Of a stretch of DNA of 54,146 bases, positions 1 through 8,520 are shown in pieces (the stretch's first letter is position 1; each line of letters begins with the position of its first letter). Source of the DNA: an uncultured Oscillospiraceae bacterium (GTDB lineage Bacteria > Bacillota > Clostridia > Oscillospirales > Oscillospiraceae). Under the pieces are notes generated by a model that saw only the letters and a list, made by a program, of their open reading frames with translations, had not been told where the DNA came from and did no database searches. The stretch spans positions 1-54,146 of the forward strand of contig CAJUQD010000017.1 in assembly GCA_910588105.1 (NCBI GenBank), in the 5' to 3' direction. The translations under genes and the position numbers were made by a program.

Positions 1-37
1 ACCGCATGGCCTAATGGCTGTGCGGTGCTTCTTGCCG

Positions 38-355
38 TCAGTCTTTCGTGTAGGCATCCACGATACGTACTTCCAATTCCCGGTTCCGCTCCATCGCCTT
101 GCGGAGTTCCGGCACTTCCAGCAGACCCTTGGCGTTGGCAATGATGAGGATACGATTGAGGCTGGCCCCAACCCTGCGGACTTCATAAATCAGCTTCGGC
201 ACGTCAACGGAGGGGGCCTCCCTGATGGCAGCGCCGCTGATACACTGACGGATAAACCGCTCACGGGAACCCCGTACCCTGCTGACCTTTTCGTTGAGGT
301 CAGCCAGTTCCTCATCGGACAGCCAGACGTTGATTCGGTTTGTTCTGCTTCGCAT
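38..355 (-). CDS. MobC-like relaxosome accessory protein
   Basis: A 105-residue protein of the MobC type: a short basic N-terminus (MRSRTNRINVWLSDEEL) predicted to form a ribbon-helix-helix DNA-binding unit, then a conserved helical part with the sequence VRRVGASLNRI typical of relaxosome proteins that help a relaxase load at oriT. The ATG at 353-355 has a GAAAGGAG ribosome site six bases upstream. Its relaxase would be expected to the left, outside the window. It differs from the second MobC-like protein at 24884-25225, which supports two independent mobilization systems here. Family call from motif reading; good confidence. Confidence 0.75.
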   Translation of the reverse strand: MRSRTNRINVWLSDEELADLNEKVSRVRGSRERFIRQCISGAAIREAPSVDVPKLIYEVRRVGASLNRILIIANAKGLLEVPELRKAMERNRELEVRIVDAYTKD

Positions 356-380
356 TGGATTCTCCTTTCTCCGGGGTCAT

Positions 381-423
381 AGGGGTGGAACCCCTGTCAA
401 GCGGTATTGTGGCCCCACAATAC
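381..423. other. Candidate oriT: two perfect inverted repeats upstream of mobC
   Basis: Two perfect inverted repeats lie about 25 bases upstream of the mobC start: AGGGGT/ACCCCT (381-395, 3-nt spacer) and GTATTGTGG/CCACAATAC (404-423, 2-nt spacer). Small inverted repeats directly upstream of the relaxosome gene are the usual layout of oriT in mobilizable elements. I cannot identify the nick site. An mRNA leader or a repressor site are alternatives. Confidence 0.45.
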
Positions 424-536
424 GTTGCTTGCTAAGACTGTACCACTTCCACCCCGACGTATTTTGCGGGTGCGTCCCCGCCGCCCCGGCTATCCTTTTC
501 AGCCGGTGAATTTTGGGAGGACACGCCCAAAGTACG

Positions 537-752
537 TCACTCGACCCGGCGGACGTCGCCCTCCCGGAGCAGGTTCCGCCCCTGGTTGACGGCCATGAAC
601 CGCTCCAGCGTGTCCCGGCGGATGATGGCTTTCCGGCCCACCTTCAGCACCGGCAGCTTGCCCCAGTCCACCAGCTTCCGCATGGTGTTCCGCCCAATGC
701 CCGTACACTCGGCGGCTTCCTCGATGGTCAGCCCCATTTTAACTGCGCTCAT
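537..752 (-). CDS. xis: Excisionase (Xis-like helix-turn-helix protein)
   Basis: A 71-residue MerR/excisionase-type protein. The motif LTIEEAAECTGIGRNTMRKLV is a winged helix-turn-helix, followed by LPVLKVGRKAIIRRDTLERFM, the pattern of Tn916-type Xis proteins that bend DNA at the element ends and steer the integrase to excision. I chose the ATG at 750-752 over the upstream GTG because GGAGG sits seven bases before it. The gene is divergent from the regulator at 935 and has a consensus promoter at 801-829. Its integrase partner at 1705 is broken, so this copy probably cannot act with it. Confidence 0.85.
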   Translation of the reverse strand: MSAVKMGLTIEEAAECTGIGRNTMRKLVDWGKLPVLKVGRKAIIRRDTLERFMAVNQGRNLLREGDVRRVE

Positions 753-767
753 TCTGCACACCTCCTT

Positions 768-796
768 CTGCTACACTTGTTTTGCAACTGCTACAC
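768..796. promoter_or_regulatory. Direct repeat CTGCTACAC x2, candidate operator
   Basis: The 9-mer CTGCTACAC occurs at 768-776 and again at 788-796, exactly 20 bases apart. That puts both copies on one helix face, between the xis -10 box and the xis start codon. A repressor bound here would block xis transcription; the adjacent XRE protein is the obvious candidate. Function is inferred. Confidence 0.4.
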
Positions 797-800
797 CGTT

Positions 801-829
801 ATTATACTTAAACCGCCGCCGTTTGTCAA
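801..829 (-). promoter_or_regulatory. xis promoter, perfect sigma-A consensus
   Basis: Read on the minus strand this is TTGACA (824-829), a 17-base spacer and TATAAT (801-806), an exact match to the housekeeping consensus. It fires toward the excisionase. Such a strong promoter on an excision gene implies tight repression. Confidence 0.8.
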
Positions 830-881
830 CTTGTTTTAAGTCGTTTCAAAAAATATTTTTGAAAATATATGAAAAATAGGG

Positions 882-910
882 TTGCAATTCAAATCCGACT
901 GTGTTATACT
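882..910 (+). promoter_or_regulatory. Promoter of the XRE regulator
   Basis: TTGCAA (882-887), a 17-base spacer and TATACT (905-910), directly upstream of the AGGAGGT ribosome site of the regulator. It is divergent from the xis promoter; the AT-rich stretch between them is a likely shared control region. Confidence 0.7.
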
Positions 911-934
911 CACACTCGATAGGAGGTGAACTTC

Positions 935-1609
935 TTGGATAACGCAGAAATGCTCACTCCAAAAGAGGTCGGCAAACGTATCAAAGAGCGCAGAAATGAA
1001 ATTGGTATCTCCATGCCGGAGCTTGGACGGCGGGTGGGGGTCAACAAGTCCACCATCCAGCGGTATGAAACGGATGGGGTCAATCCCAACCGCAGCATGA
1101 TCATCAACGGCTTGGCGGACGCCCTGCAAACCACCCCGGAATGGCTCACGGGTCTGTCCGAGGAAAAAGAAGTCAAAGACGAGGATGGCCGAACCATCTG
1201 CGAGGGAGAGGTTTTAGACCATCTGAACAGCTTCTTGGACGCTGTAAGCAAGACGGTACAGCCGGAGGTCCAGCAGCGGTTCCTCACTTCTATGCTGTGT
1301 CTGCTGATCGACCTGTTCTCCGTCACAGCCCAGCACTATGGCCGGACGCTGAACGAGATCGACCGGCTGGCCGGGGATGAAGCCCTCAAAAAATCCATCC
1401 AGCAGTACACCATCCACGTTGACGACATCATCGTGCCGGTCTATCGCCGGGAGATGGAAGCTCCTATCGAGGATATGAAGCGGTTCCTGGACGGGCTGTT
1501 ACATATCTTCGACAAAGGGCGTACCAGGGTCGATACAGTCTATCTGTATAACATCCTGCATGACGCCCAGGTGCGGCTGAACGCCGCCAACGATTCCGTG
1601 GCACCTTGA
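935..1609 (+). CDS. XRE-family transcriptional regulator
   Basis: A 224-residue protein with an N-terminal Cro/CI helix-turn-helix (roughly residues 8-66: VGKRIKERRNEIGISMPELG, then VGVNKSTIQRYE) and a long helical C-terminal region of unknown role. The frame is open from a GTG at 926, but that codon lies inside the AGGAGGT ribosome site, so the TTG at 935, seven bases downstream, is the better start. It is divergent from xis and probably represses it. The gene ends about 95 bases before the integrase and may be co-transcribed with it. Confidence 0.8.
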   Translation: MDNAEMLTPKEVGKRIKERRNEIGISMPELGRRVGVNKSTIQRYETDGVNPNRSMIINGLADALQTTPEWLTGLSEEKEVKDEDGRTICEGEVLDHLNSFLDAVSKTVQPEVQQRFLTSMLCLLIDLFSVTAQHYGRTLNEIDRLAGDEALKKSIQQYTIHVDDIIVPVYRREMEAPIEDMKRFLDGLLHIFDKGRTRVDTVYLYNILHDAQVRLNAANDSVAP

Positions 1610-1704
1610 CAACATAATATGCCGGGAAAACCCGGCAGAAATGATGGAACGCACATCATACGTCACAGGCCCGATTGCCACGGATAGAAAGGAGCATTTC
1701 ATCT

Positions 1705-2840
1705 ATGGCAAAAGGTTCTGTACGCAAAAAGGGCAAAAAGTGGTACTACCGCTTCTATGTGGAGGACGAGAGCGGGCGGCAGGTACAGCGGGAGTTCGCC
1801 GGGACGGAGAGTAAATCCGAAACGGAGGCCCTGCTTCGTAAGGCGATGGAGGACTATGAAGCAAAGAAATTTGTGGCAAAGTCTGAAAATACCACCGTGG
1901 GCCAACTGCTGGATTTATGGGTGGAGGAAGAATTGAAGCCTGGAAATCTCAGCAACGGCACCGTGATGGCCTACCAAGGGACGGTCAACCGCATCAAGCA
2001 GCACCCCATCGGAAACCGCAGGCTGAAAAGTGTCACCCCCGACCACCTGCAAGCCTACATCGACCTGCTCAGCTTCGGCGGGACAAACCCGGACGGCACA
2101 GCGGCAAAGGCGCTCAGTAAAGGGTACTTACGGCAGTATTCGGCAGTCCTGCAAGGGGCGTTCCGCTTTGCGGTGTTCCCCAAGCGGCTCATCAGCTTCA
2201 ACCCCATGCAGTATGTGGTCTGGCGGGGGAAGAAAGAGGAATACGAGTTGTTCTCCCAGGAGGACGGGGACGCCCCGGCTGTGCCCACCCTCACCCATGA
2301 ACAGTTCCAGGCGTTGGAGAACTTTCTGAAAAAGAAAGACAATCCCGCCCTGCTGCCCATCCAAATCGCCTACTACACCGGGCTTCGTATCGGGGAGGTT
2401 TGCGCCCTCACCTGGCAGGACGTCAACCTGGACGAGCAGTATCTCACGGTGCGGCGCAGTATCCGCTACAACGGGGCAAGGCACAAGACGGAGATTGGGG
2501 CCACCAAGCGGAAGAAAGTCCGTACTGTGGACTTCTGCGACACGCTGGCGGCGATCCTGCGGAGGGCCAAAAAAGAGCAGATTGGGAACCGCCTGCGCTA
2601 TGGGGAGCTTTACAGCCTGAACTACTGCACGGAGGTCAGGGAGAAAGACCGGGCCTATTACGAGGTCTATACCCTGCCCAGGACGGCGGACGTGCCAGAG
2701 GGGTATCGGGAGCTGTCCTTTGTCTGCCTCCGGCCTGACGGGGCCATTGAGACGCCGGGGACGGTGGGTATCATGTGCCGTCAGGCAAAGAAGAAAGTGC
2801 CGGGGCTGGAGGACTTCCATTTCCATATGCTCAGGCACCC
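1705..2840 (+). pseudogene. int: Tyrosine recombinase/integrase, 3' truncated
   Basis: The ATG at 1705 is preceded by AAAGGAG and starts an integrase with an AP2-like arm-binding region (about residues 1-55), a core-binding domain (60-170) and a catalytic domain. The first catalytic arginine is in YYTGLRIGEVCALTW and the second box is FHFHMLRH (HxxR). Immediately after that the family sequence stops. The expected helix, the second histidine/tryptophan and the nucleophilic tyrosine are absent, and the frame runs on to 2952 through unrelated sequence. Without the tyrosine it cannot catalyse recombination. The break coincides with the start of the ICE, whose insertion is the simplest cause. Confidence 0.8.
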
Positions 2841-2908
2841 GTATGTCAAGCCCAAGACAAAAAAATATGAGAATTTTTTTGGAGAGTGCAGGAGGAACAC
2901 TCTCCAAG
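2838..2908. other. Junction between element 1 integrase and the ICE left end
   Basis: The integrase frame loses similarity at about 2839, and the first ICE gene (CHC2 protein) ends at 2909, so the ICE end lies in this interval. It contains an A/T-rich run and an 8-bp perfect inverted repeat, GGAGAGTG (2881-2888) and CACTCTCC (2898-2905). The exact crossover dinucleotide cannot be fixed without the other end. Confidence 0.5.
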
Positions 2909-3535
2909 CTAACGGACGGCCTCTCTTGATGCCCTGTTGGGCCTGGGTATAAACTCCCTCACGCGGCTGGCATATCGCGCGATCTCGTTCTTATGAATGG
3001 CAATCAAGTCCTTTGCCTCGTCTGCGGTACATTCCATCAATTCATCCAGCAGATAATCTACCCTGTCCTGATTATCCAGCGCCTCCAAAAACAGGGGATG
3101 CCATTTCTCATCCTCCGGCTTTGGTTCATACTGCCTTTTCCAGTCCTCCAGCAAGTGCCGGTAGCTGCAAAGGGTACGGTAGTTTTCGTTTTGGTAGTTC
3201 TTGAGCCGCTGGAGCAGGGAGCGCCTTGCTTTGACCGGCGATACCGCCTGATGCACCCTTTTGGGGGAGCTGTGGTCATAGCCTATATTGAAATCGGCGG
3301 CGAGCTTTTCAGCCGCCTCTTTCAAGCTCACATCGAACAGTCTGGCGGTGAAGTCTATCACATCGCCGTCCGCGCCGCAGCCGAAGCAGTGATACCGCTC
3401 ATCCACTTTCATGCTGGGTGTGCGGTCATCGTGGAAAATACAGCAGGCCATTCCCGCGCGGTTGACGGAAACGCCATAGCTCTCAGCCGCATCCCTGGTC
3501 GTTACGGAGCCTTTTACAGCGTCGAATAAGTCCAT
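2909..3535 (-). CDS. CHC2 zinc-finger (primase-like) protein
   Basis: A 208-residue protein with the primase-type zinc finger near residues 28-55 (CCIFHDDRTPSMKV then YHCFGCGADGDVID), followed by a helical C-terminus. Only the zinc-binding domain of DnaG is present; there is no TOPRIM catalytic core, so it cannot be a primase on its own. Proteins of this size and layout occur at the end of Tn1549-like elements, and a role in recognising or priming transferred single strands is inference. The ATG at 3533-3535 follows GGGGAGG; an upstream in-frame extension lacks such a site. It lies downstream of the recombinase operon, after a hairpin. Confidence 0.8.
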   Translation of the reverse strand: MDLFDAVKGSVTTRDAAESYGVSVNRAGMACCIFHDDRTPSMKVDERYHCFGCGADGDVIDFTARLFDVSLKEAAEKLAADFNIGYDHSSPKRVHQAVSPVKARRSLLQRLKNYQNENYRTLCSYRHLLEDWKRQYEPKPEDEKWHPLFLEALDNQDRVDYLLDELMECTADEAKDLIAIHKNEIARYASRVREFIPRPNRASREAVR

Positions 3536-3554
3536 AATGCCTCCCCATAAGAAA

Positions 3555-3592
3555 GGCACCTGCCAATGTCGCGGCGACAATGGCAAGTGCCG
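3555..3592 (-). terminator. Terminator-like hairpin after the recombinase operon
   Basis: On the minus strand a long imperfect stem (GGCAC...GUGCC outer pairs, UGCCA/UGGCA inner pairs, GCCGC loop) is followed by UUUCUUAU. It sits between the stop of the last recombinase and the CHC2 start, so it probably ends or attenuates the recombinase transcript. Confidence 0.5.
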
Positions 3593-3606
3593 GTTTTGCT
3601 CTTTGC

Positions 3607-5139
3607 TTAAATCACATCGGAAAAGATGTCCTTTACCTTGTAGCTGATCTCGATCCGCCTGTCAGGATACACATATACCCTGTCTATCAGCAGGTCGGCC
3701 AGCCCTTGCGTCAGGCCGTCAGCGGCGGAAAGTTCCCGCACGATCTGATTGCGCTGTACCTGTTCCTCGTGCTGGGCCTGTTCTTTCTTGGCCTGCGCGA
3801 TAACGGAGGCATAGATATTTTTTGTTCTCAGGATCAGCGCATCAACCGCCGCCTTTTCCTGTCTGTATCGGTCAGCGTCCAGCACCTTGGAAACATACTG
3901 CTCATAAAGCCGCATTTTCTGCCCCTGCAAATCGGAGAGCTGCTGCTCATACTCAGAGGCCCTTTTGATGGACGCCGCCGCGGAGTCGAGGATACCATCG
4001 GGGCAAATCAGTTGTTCAATCTGTCCTTTCAGGGTCTCAAAGATTGCCAGTTCCAGCTCCGCCACAAGCACCTTCATCCCGTTGCAGCTCATGCCCTCAA
4101 CGCCGGCGGAATGGCGGCAGTGGTAGTAGGAGGTTTTATTGCTTGTCCGGCTCAGGGCGTGGCGGCAGCAGCCGCAGAACACTTTACCTTTCAACGGATA
4201 TTCGTGCGCTTTTTTGTTGGGCAGCTTGAAACGGGTCAGCTTTGCTTGTGCGGCGTCAAAAATCTCCTGATCCACGATGGCCGGATGATGGTCGGGGATG
4301 ATGTACCATTTTTCCCTGTCTTTCTGGCGCACATGGTTTGAGCCGACCTCCACAACAGTCTTTTTCCCGATCACATAAGTGCCGGTGTAGCGTTCATCAT
4401 CCAGCATCCGCAGAATCGTCGAGCTGTTCCAGACGCCATGTGTGCGGGAGATGTCGTGGGTATGATTGCCTCTGCCGGCCTTGTATTCTCCCGGCGTGGG
4501 GATGCGCTGGGCTGTCAGGTGGCGAGCAATCGCCGCCGCGCTGTTCCCATCCGCCGCAAGCTGAAATATCTGCCGCACAACCTCCGCAGGCTCCGTATCC
4601 GGCTCTATGCGGCCATCGGCGCTTTTCTGATACCCATAGGGGCATATTTTGCTCTGATACTCGCCGCGCTCCATTTTGGCATACTTGGCGCTGCGGGTCT
4701 TAACGGACATATCCCGGCTGTAGTATTCGTTGATGAGATACTTGAAAGCCACATCCATACCGCCCGTATCGCCCTTAAACCGGCTGGAATCAAAGCTGTC
4801 GCTGACGGAGATAAAGCGAGTGTGAAACAGGGGGAACACGCGCTCAATGAAATAGCCGGTCTCCAGACTGTTGCGCCCGAAACGGGAAAAGTCTTTGACG
4901 ATGATGCAGTCCACCTTGTTCGCCCGCACCAGCTCTAAAAGCTCCTGTATGGCGGGGCGCTCAAAGTTCGTCCCGCTATAACCGTTGTCCACAAACTCGC
5001 GGACCTCGGCATTTTCCGCCTCCGGCATGGAGAGGGCAAACTCGTTCAGGATCATCCTCTGATTTTCAATGCTCAGGCTGTCATACTTGCTGTCCTCAAG
5101 GGAGAGCCGTATGTATAGGGCGATGATATATTTCTGCAT
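3607..5139 (-). CDS. Large serine recombinase (third of trio)
   Basis: A 510-residue large serine recombinase. The N-terminal resolvase domain starts ALYIRLSLED, placing the nucleophile at Ser13. The DFSRFGRNSLETGYFIE block is the conserved arginine-containing active-site region. A recombinase domain and a zinc ribbon (VFCGCCRHAL ... YYHCR) precede a coiled-coil arm (about residues 385-450). The family cuts attP and attB with a 2-bp stagger to integrate or excise elements. The start at 5137-5139 has GGGAGGAAT upstream and lies 2 bp after the previous stop, so it is translated in an operon with the next two genes. It looks full length. Confidence 0.9.
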   Translation of the reverse strand: MQKYIIALYIRLSLEDSKYDSLSIENQRMILNEFALSMPEAENAEVREFVDNGYSGTNFERPAIQELLELVRANKVDCIIVKDFSRFGRNSLETGYFIERVFPLFHTRFISVSDSFDSSRFKGDTGGMDVAFKYLINEYYSRDMSVKTRSAKYAKMERGEYQSKICPYGYQKSADGRIEPDTEPAEVVRQIFQLAADGNSAAAIARHLTAQRIPTPGEYKAGRGNHTHDISRTHGVWNSSTILRMLDDERYTGTYVIGKKTVVEVGSNHVRQKDREKWYIIPDHHPAIVDQEIFDAAQAKLTRFKLPNKKAHEYPLKGKVFCGCCRHALSRTSNKTSYYHCRHSAGVEGMSCNGMKVLVAELELAIFETLKGQIEQLICPDGILDSAAASIKRASEYEQQLSDLQGQKMRLYEQYVSKVLDADRYRQEKAAVDALILRTKNIYASVIAQAKKEQAQHEEQVQRNQIVRELSAADGLTQGLADLLIDRVYVYPDRRIEISYKVKDIFSDVI

Positions 5140-5141
5140 GG

Positions 5142-6770
5142 CTATTCCTCCCTCCCTTGAAATCGAAATGTCACGCGCACTTCCTTGTCCAGCGTGACCT
5201 CTACACGCTCCACCAGCCGGTCAATCAGCTCTTGCGCCATTTCCGGCTTCTGTGCCAGCAGATCGGCGTCTTTGCAAAGGCTGCGGTGGCGCTGGGCATC
5301 CTGCTCCATGCTCTTTATAGCCTTATCCAGAGCGGCGATTTTGGTCTCCTGTGCTGTGATGTTTTCTTCATATTGCGTCTTGAACAGGAAATAATCGTCC
5401 TTGTCGATGATACCCTGCACAAAGTCCTCATACAGCCCGCGAATACGGCTGCGGAGGTTTTGTATTTCCAGCTCATGCTCTTTCTTCTCCGCAGAGAGTG
5501 CAAGGCGTTCTTCTGCGTGTGCATCAGCGGACTGCATCAGGGCGCTGGCCTCCAGTTCGGCGCTCATTTCCCGGCGCATGGCGTCCATAATCGTGGGAAT
5601 CAGCCTGTCCTCGCGGATCAGTACACCCTTGCAGAGCTTGTCATCGTGGGCGACGCGGCTGGGCGTCAGGCAGTGGAACAGGTACACATCATCACCCTTT
5701 TTGCGGGAGTTGCGCTGGCGATGCAGGGCCTTTCCGCACTGCGCGCAGAAGATTTTCCCTTTCAGGGGATTGGGCGTATAGGGCGTGACCTGACGCTTTT
5801 TCGCGGCCTCGGCGGTTTGGTCGAGAATGGCCTGCACCTTATCGAACAGCTCATGGGAGATGATCGCCTCATGGGTGCCGCGGACGGTAATCAGATTGTC
5901 CTCGCCGGCCTGCACCTGCCGGTGGTCAACCGTTTTTGTGTGGCCCTGCACCAAATCGCCGGTATAGGTCTCACAGCGCAAAATCTTCGCCACCGTCCTT
6001 GTCTGCCAATTCCCGCTGCCCAGCAGGTTTTCATGGGTGATCTGCCCAATGGACTTTTTGTAATGGCTGGGGGAAAGGGTCTTTGCCTCGTTGAGCCGGA
6101 CGGCGATGGTGTTCAGCCCCGCGCCCTGTTCGGCCCACTCAAATATCTGGCGGACAACAGGGGCGGTCACAGGGTCAACAACAAGCTGGTGGCAGTTGTC
6201 CGGCGCTTTCAGATAGCCATAGGGCGTCCTTGCGCCAATATATTCGCCGTCCTTCATGGCCTGCCGCTGCTGGGCCTTGATTTTGCGCCCGATGTCCAAT
6301 GCGTAGGCTTCATTTATCATGTTTTTCAGCGGCAGGATGATACCGGCGTGAACATCGTTGGGATTGGCGGAATCGTATTGGTCGGTGACGGCGATAAAGC
6401 GCACCTTGTGCTGGGGGAAATACTGCTCGATGTAGTAGCCGGTATCAATGGAATTGCGGCCCAGGCGGGAGAGGTCTTTCACGATGACACAGTTCACATG
6501 GCCGGCCTCAATGTCGGAAAGCATCTGCTGAAAGCCCGGACGGTGAAAGTTCGTACCTGTGGCCCCGTTGTCGATGTAGGTGTTATAGACGAACATCTCC
6601 GGCTGGCCCTCCAGATAGTGATCGAGAATGAGCTGCTGGGTTTCAATGGAGATGCTGTTGGTGCGCGTATCCTCAACGGAAAGGCGGATATACAGCGCGG
6701 CGCGGATGGTCGGCTCCTGCATCACTGTAACTGCTGCCTGTTCCTGATTTTTTCTGCTTTTTCGTGCCAT
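5142..6770 (-). CDS. Large serine recombinase (second of trio)
   Basis: A 542-residue recombinase with a longer basic N-terminal leader (MARKSRKNQEQ). The catalytic serine is at about residue 31 in ALYIRLSVED, and the active-site block DLSRLGRNSIDTGYYIE is present. The zinc ribbon reads IFCAQCGKALHR ... LFHC, and a long coiled coil follows. It is clearly paralogous to its neighbours but diverged from both, so this is an old trio, not a recent duplication. It starts 3 bp after the preceding stop. Possible divisions of labour (attP/attB partner, directionality) are inference. Confidence 0.9.
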   Translation of the reverse strand: MARKSRKNQEQAAVTVMQEPTIRAALYIRLSVEDTRTNSISIETQQLILDHYLEGQPEMFVYNTYIDNGATGTNFHRPGFQQMLSDIEAGHVNCVIVKDLSRLGRNSIDTGYYIEQYFPQHKVRFIAVTDQYDSANPNDVHAGIILPLKNMINEAYALDIGRKIKAQQRQAMKDGEYIGARTPYGYLKAPDNCHQLVVDPVTAPVVRQIFEWAEQGAGLNTIAVRLNEAKTLSPSHYKKSIGQITHENLLGSGNWQTRTVAKILRCETYTGDLVQGHTKTVDHRQVQAGEDNLITVRGTHEAIISHELFDKVQAILDQTAEAAKKRQVTPYTPNPLKGKIFCAQCGKALHRQRNSRKKGDDVYLFHCLTPSRVAHDDKLCKGVLIREDRLIPTIMDAMRREMSAELEASALMQSADAHAEERLALSAEKKEHELEIQNLRSRIRGLYEDFVQGIIDKDDYFLFKTQYEENITAQETKIAALDKAIKSMEQDAQRHRSLCKDADLLAQKPEMAQELIDRLVERVEVTLDKEVRVTFRFQGREE

Positions 6771-6773
6771 TTT

Positions 6774-8393
6774 TTACCCTGCCTTTCTCAGTTGTACCTG
6801 TTCGGCCATGGCTTTGGCCTTTTGGTACTCGTCCTCATAGTTGAATCTGATTGCCAGCTCATCCTTGCCATATACGGTAATCGTCTGAATGAGCTGCACC
6901 ACCGCTTTCCGATCCAGCGTATCCAGCGTGGCAAACTTCGTGAAGTGGCGAATCCAGCGGTTGCGCTCACTGCGGTTTTCCATCACATCGCGTATCTTTT
7001 CCTGCAAATCGCGGTTTGCCTCCCGAAGCTGTTCGGCCTGCTTGGTGTACTTGTTCTTATAGGAAACAAATTCCTCCCTGGTAATCATGCCCTGTACCAT
7101 ACTTTCGTATAGCCGCGCCTTATACTCCAGGGCGAGGGCGATCTGTTTTTCATTCTCCGTCACTTGGGAGGTGTACTCATCGGCAAGCTGGCGGTTAATT
7201 TTTATCTGATCCACGCCGGAGAGGACCGCGCCCAGAGAAACAACATTGTCGATCTGTCCTTTCAGGACATTGCGGATGTTCTCAGCCAGGACGCTCTCTT
7301 TCAGCATAACAGGGTGGGCACAGCCCTTTTTCTTCCCTGTAGGGCAGTAATAGTAGTGGTACTCCTTGCCCTTGATACGGTTGGTCTTGCGCGTCATGCG
7401 AGCGCCGCAGCAGCCGCAGATAAGAACGCCGGAAAACAGATAGACGGCTTTCTGATCGGGCGCTGCCCGCGTATCCAGATGCCGGATGCGCTGTACAAGG
7501 TCGAAGTCCTGCCGGTCAATGATGGCCTCATGCGCGTCAGGTATCCGTATCCAGTCAGAGGACGGGTGAAGCTCCACCTCTTTCAGCTTGTAATGGGGCG
7601 TCCCGCGCTTGCCCTGCACCAAAACGCCGGTATAAGTCTCGTCCTCCAAAATGCGAATGATCGTGGTGGCGGACCACCGGCACTCCTCTTTGTCCGCATA
7701 GCCGCCCTTTGCGTAGGGCAGGCCCTTGTTTTTCTTATAGGCCAGCGGGGAGAGGACGCACATACGGTTCAGCTCATTTGCGATATTATTGGCGCTGCTG
7801 CCCTCCAAACGCATACGGAAGATGGCGCGGACAATGTTGGCAGCATAGGGGTCAATGGTGAGCCGGTTGCGGTTATCCTCGGATTTCAGATAGCCGTACA
7901 CCGTAAACGCGCCTACAAAGTCGCCGTTCCTGCGCTTGATGTCCAGGGCGCTGCGGGTCTTGATGGAAATGTCCCGGCAGTAGGCTTCGTTCATGATGTT
8001 CTTGACGGAAACGGTCAGATCGTCGCCGCTGCCATCGTTGGCGGTGTCCAGGGCGTCGTTGATAGCGATGAAACGCACCCCATAAGCGGGGAACACCCGC
8101 CGAAGATAGCGCCCTGTCTCAATGTACTCGCGGCCAAGGCGCGAGAGGTCCTTGACGATGACGCAGTTGATTTTGCCGCCAGTGATGTCCTGCATCATTT
8201 CCTTGAACGCTGGCCGGTCAAAAATGATACCGCTGTAACCGTCGTCAATCTTCTCGGACACGATCTCAATGTCCGGGTTGCGGGATACAAAGTTTTCGAT
8301 GAGCTTGCGCTGGTTGCCTACGCTGTCGCTCTCGCTGGTCTTATCATCCGTATAGGAAAGCCGGATGTACGCTGTCGCCTGAAATTTAGGCAT
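6774..8393 (-). CDS. Large serine recombinase (first of trio)
   Basis: A 539-residue recombinase from the ATG at 8391-8393, which follows GAAAGGAGTG; the frame is open slightly upstream but that part overlaps the ribosome site. The catalytic serine is in AYIRLSYTDD (residue 13). DLSRLGREYIETGRYLR and a zinc ribbon (LICGCCGARMTR ... YYYCP) are present, then a coiled-coil arm and a C-terminal tail. It is the first gene of the trio. The 128-bp leader before it (8394-8520) holds a TATACT -10 box (8481-8486) but no -35 at normal spacing. Confidence 0.9.
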   Translation of the reverse strand: MPKFQATAYIRLSYTDDKTSESDSVGNQRKLIENFVSRNPDIEIVSEKIDDGYSGIIFDRPAFKEMMQDITGGKINCVIVKDLSRLGREYIETGRYLRRVFPAYGVRFIAINDALDTANDGSGDDLTVSVKNIMNEAYCRDISIKTRSALDIKRRNGDFVGAFTVYGYLKSEDNRNRLTIDPYAANIVRAIFRMRLEGSSANNIANELNRMCVLSPLAYKKNKGLPYAKGGYADKEECRWSATTIIRILEDETYTGVLVQGKRGTPHYKLKEVELHPSSDWIRIPDAHEAIIDRQDFDLVQRIRHLDTRAAPDQKAVYLFSGVLICGCCGARMTRKTNRIKGKEYHYYYCPTGKKKGCAHPVMLKESVLAENIRNVLKGQIDNVVSLGAVLSGVDQIKINRQLADEYTSQVTENEKQIALALEYKARLYESMVQGMITREEFVSYKNKYTKQAEQLREANRDLQEKIRDVMENRSERNRWIRHFTKFATLDTLDRKAVVQLIQTITVYGKDELAIRFNYEDEYQKAKAMAEQVQLRKAG

Positions 8394-8520
8394 GAAAAAA
8401 CACACTCCTTTCTTCCAGAATTACCCCGCAAAAAGAGTGCATTTGAGAGTTTGAGCTATTCAATTCCTTTTCCGCTTCTCAGTATACGGTACTCTTTTGA
8501 AAAAAGCGAGGATGTCAAAC

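Larger units (their letters stand above)
1..2840. mobile_element. Mobilizable element 1 (tyrosine-integrase type), partial
   Basis: This segment holds a MobC-like relaxosome protein, a palindromic candidate oriT, an excisionase, a divergent XRE regulator and a tyrosine integrase, the usual module at the integration end of a mobilizable element. Its left part lies outside the window. Its right limit is set by the point where the integrase reading frame stops resembling an integrase, after the HxxR motif. It carries its own MobC, distinct from the ICE MobC at 24884-25225, so I treat it as a separate element and not as the ICE's own integration module. That separation is inference. Confidence 0.6.

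Noticed and set aside
2881..2905. Inverted repeat GGAGAGTG/CACTCTCC considered as a terminator of the CHC2 gene
   Set aside because: The T tract precedes the stem on the plus strand, and an A run follows it on the minus strand, so it does not have terminator polarity.
8481..8518. TTGACA and TATACT before the recombinase trio considered as a promoter
   Set aside because: The spacing is 26 bp, outside the functional range; only the -10-like box is noted.
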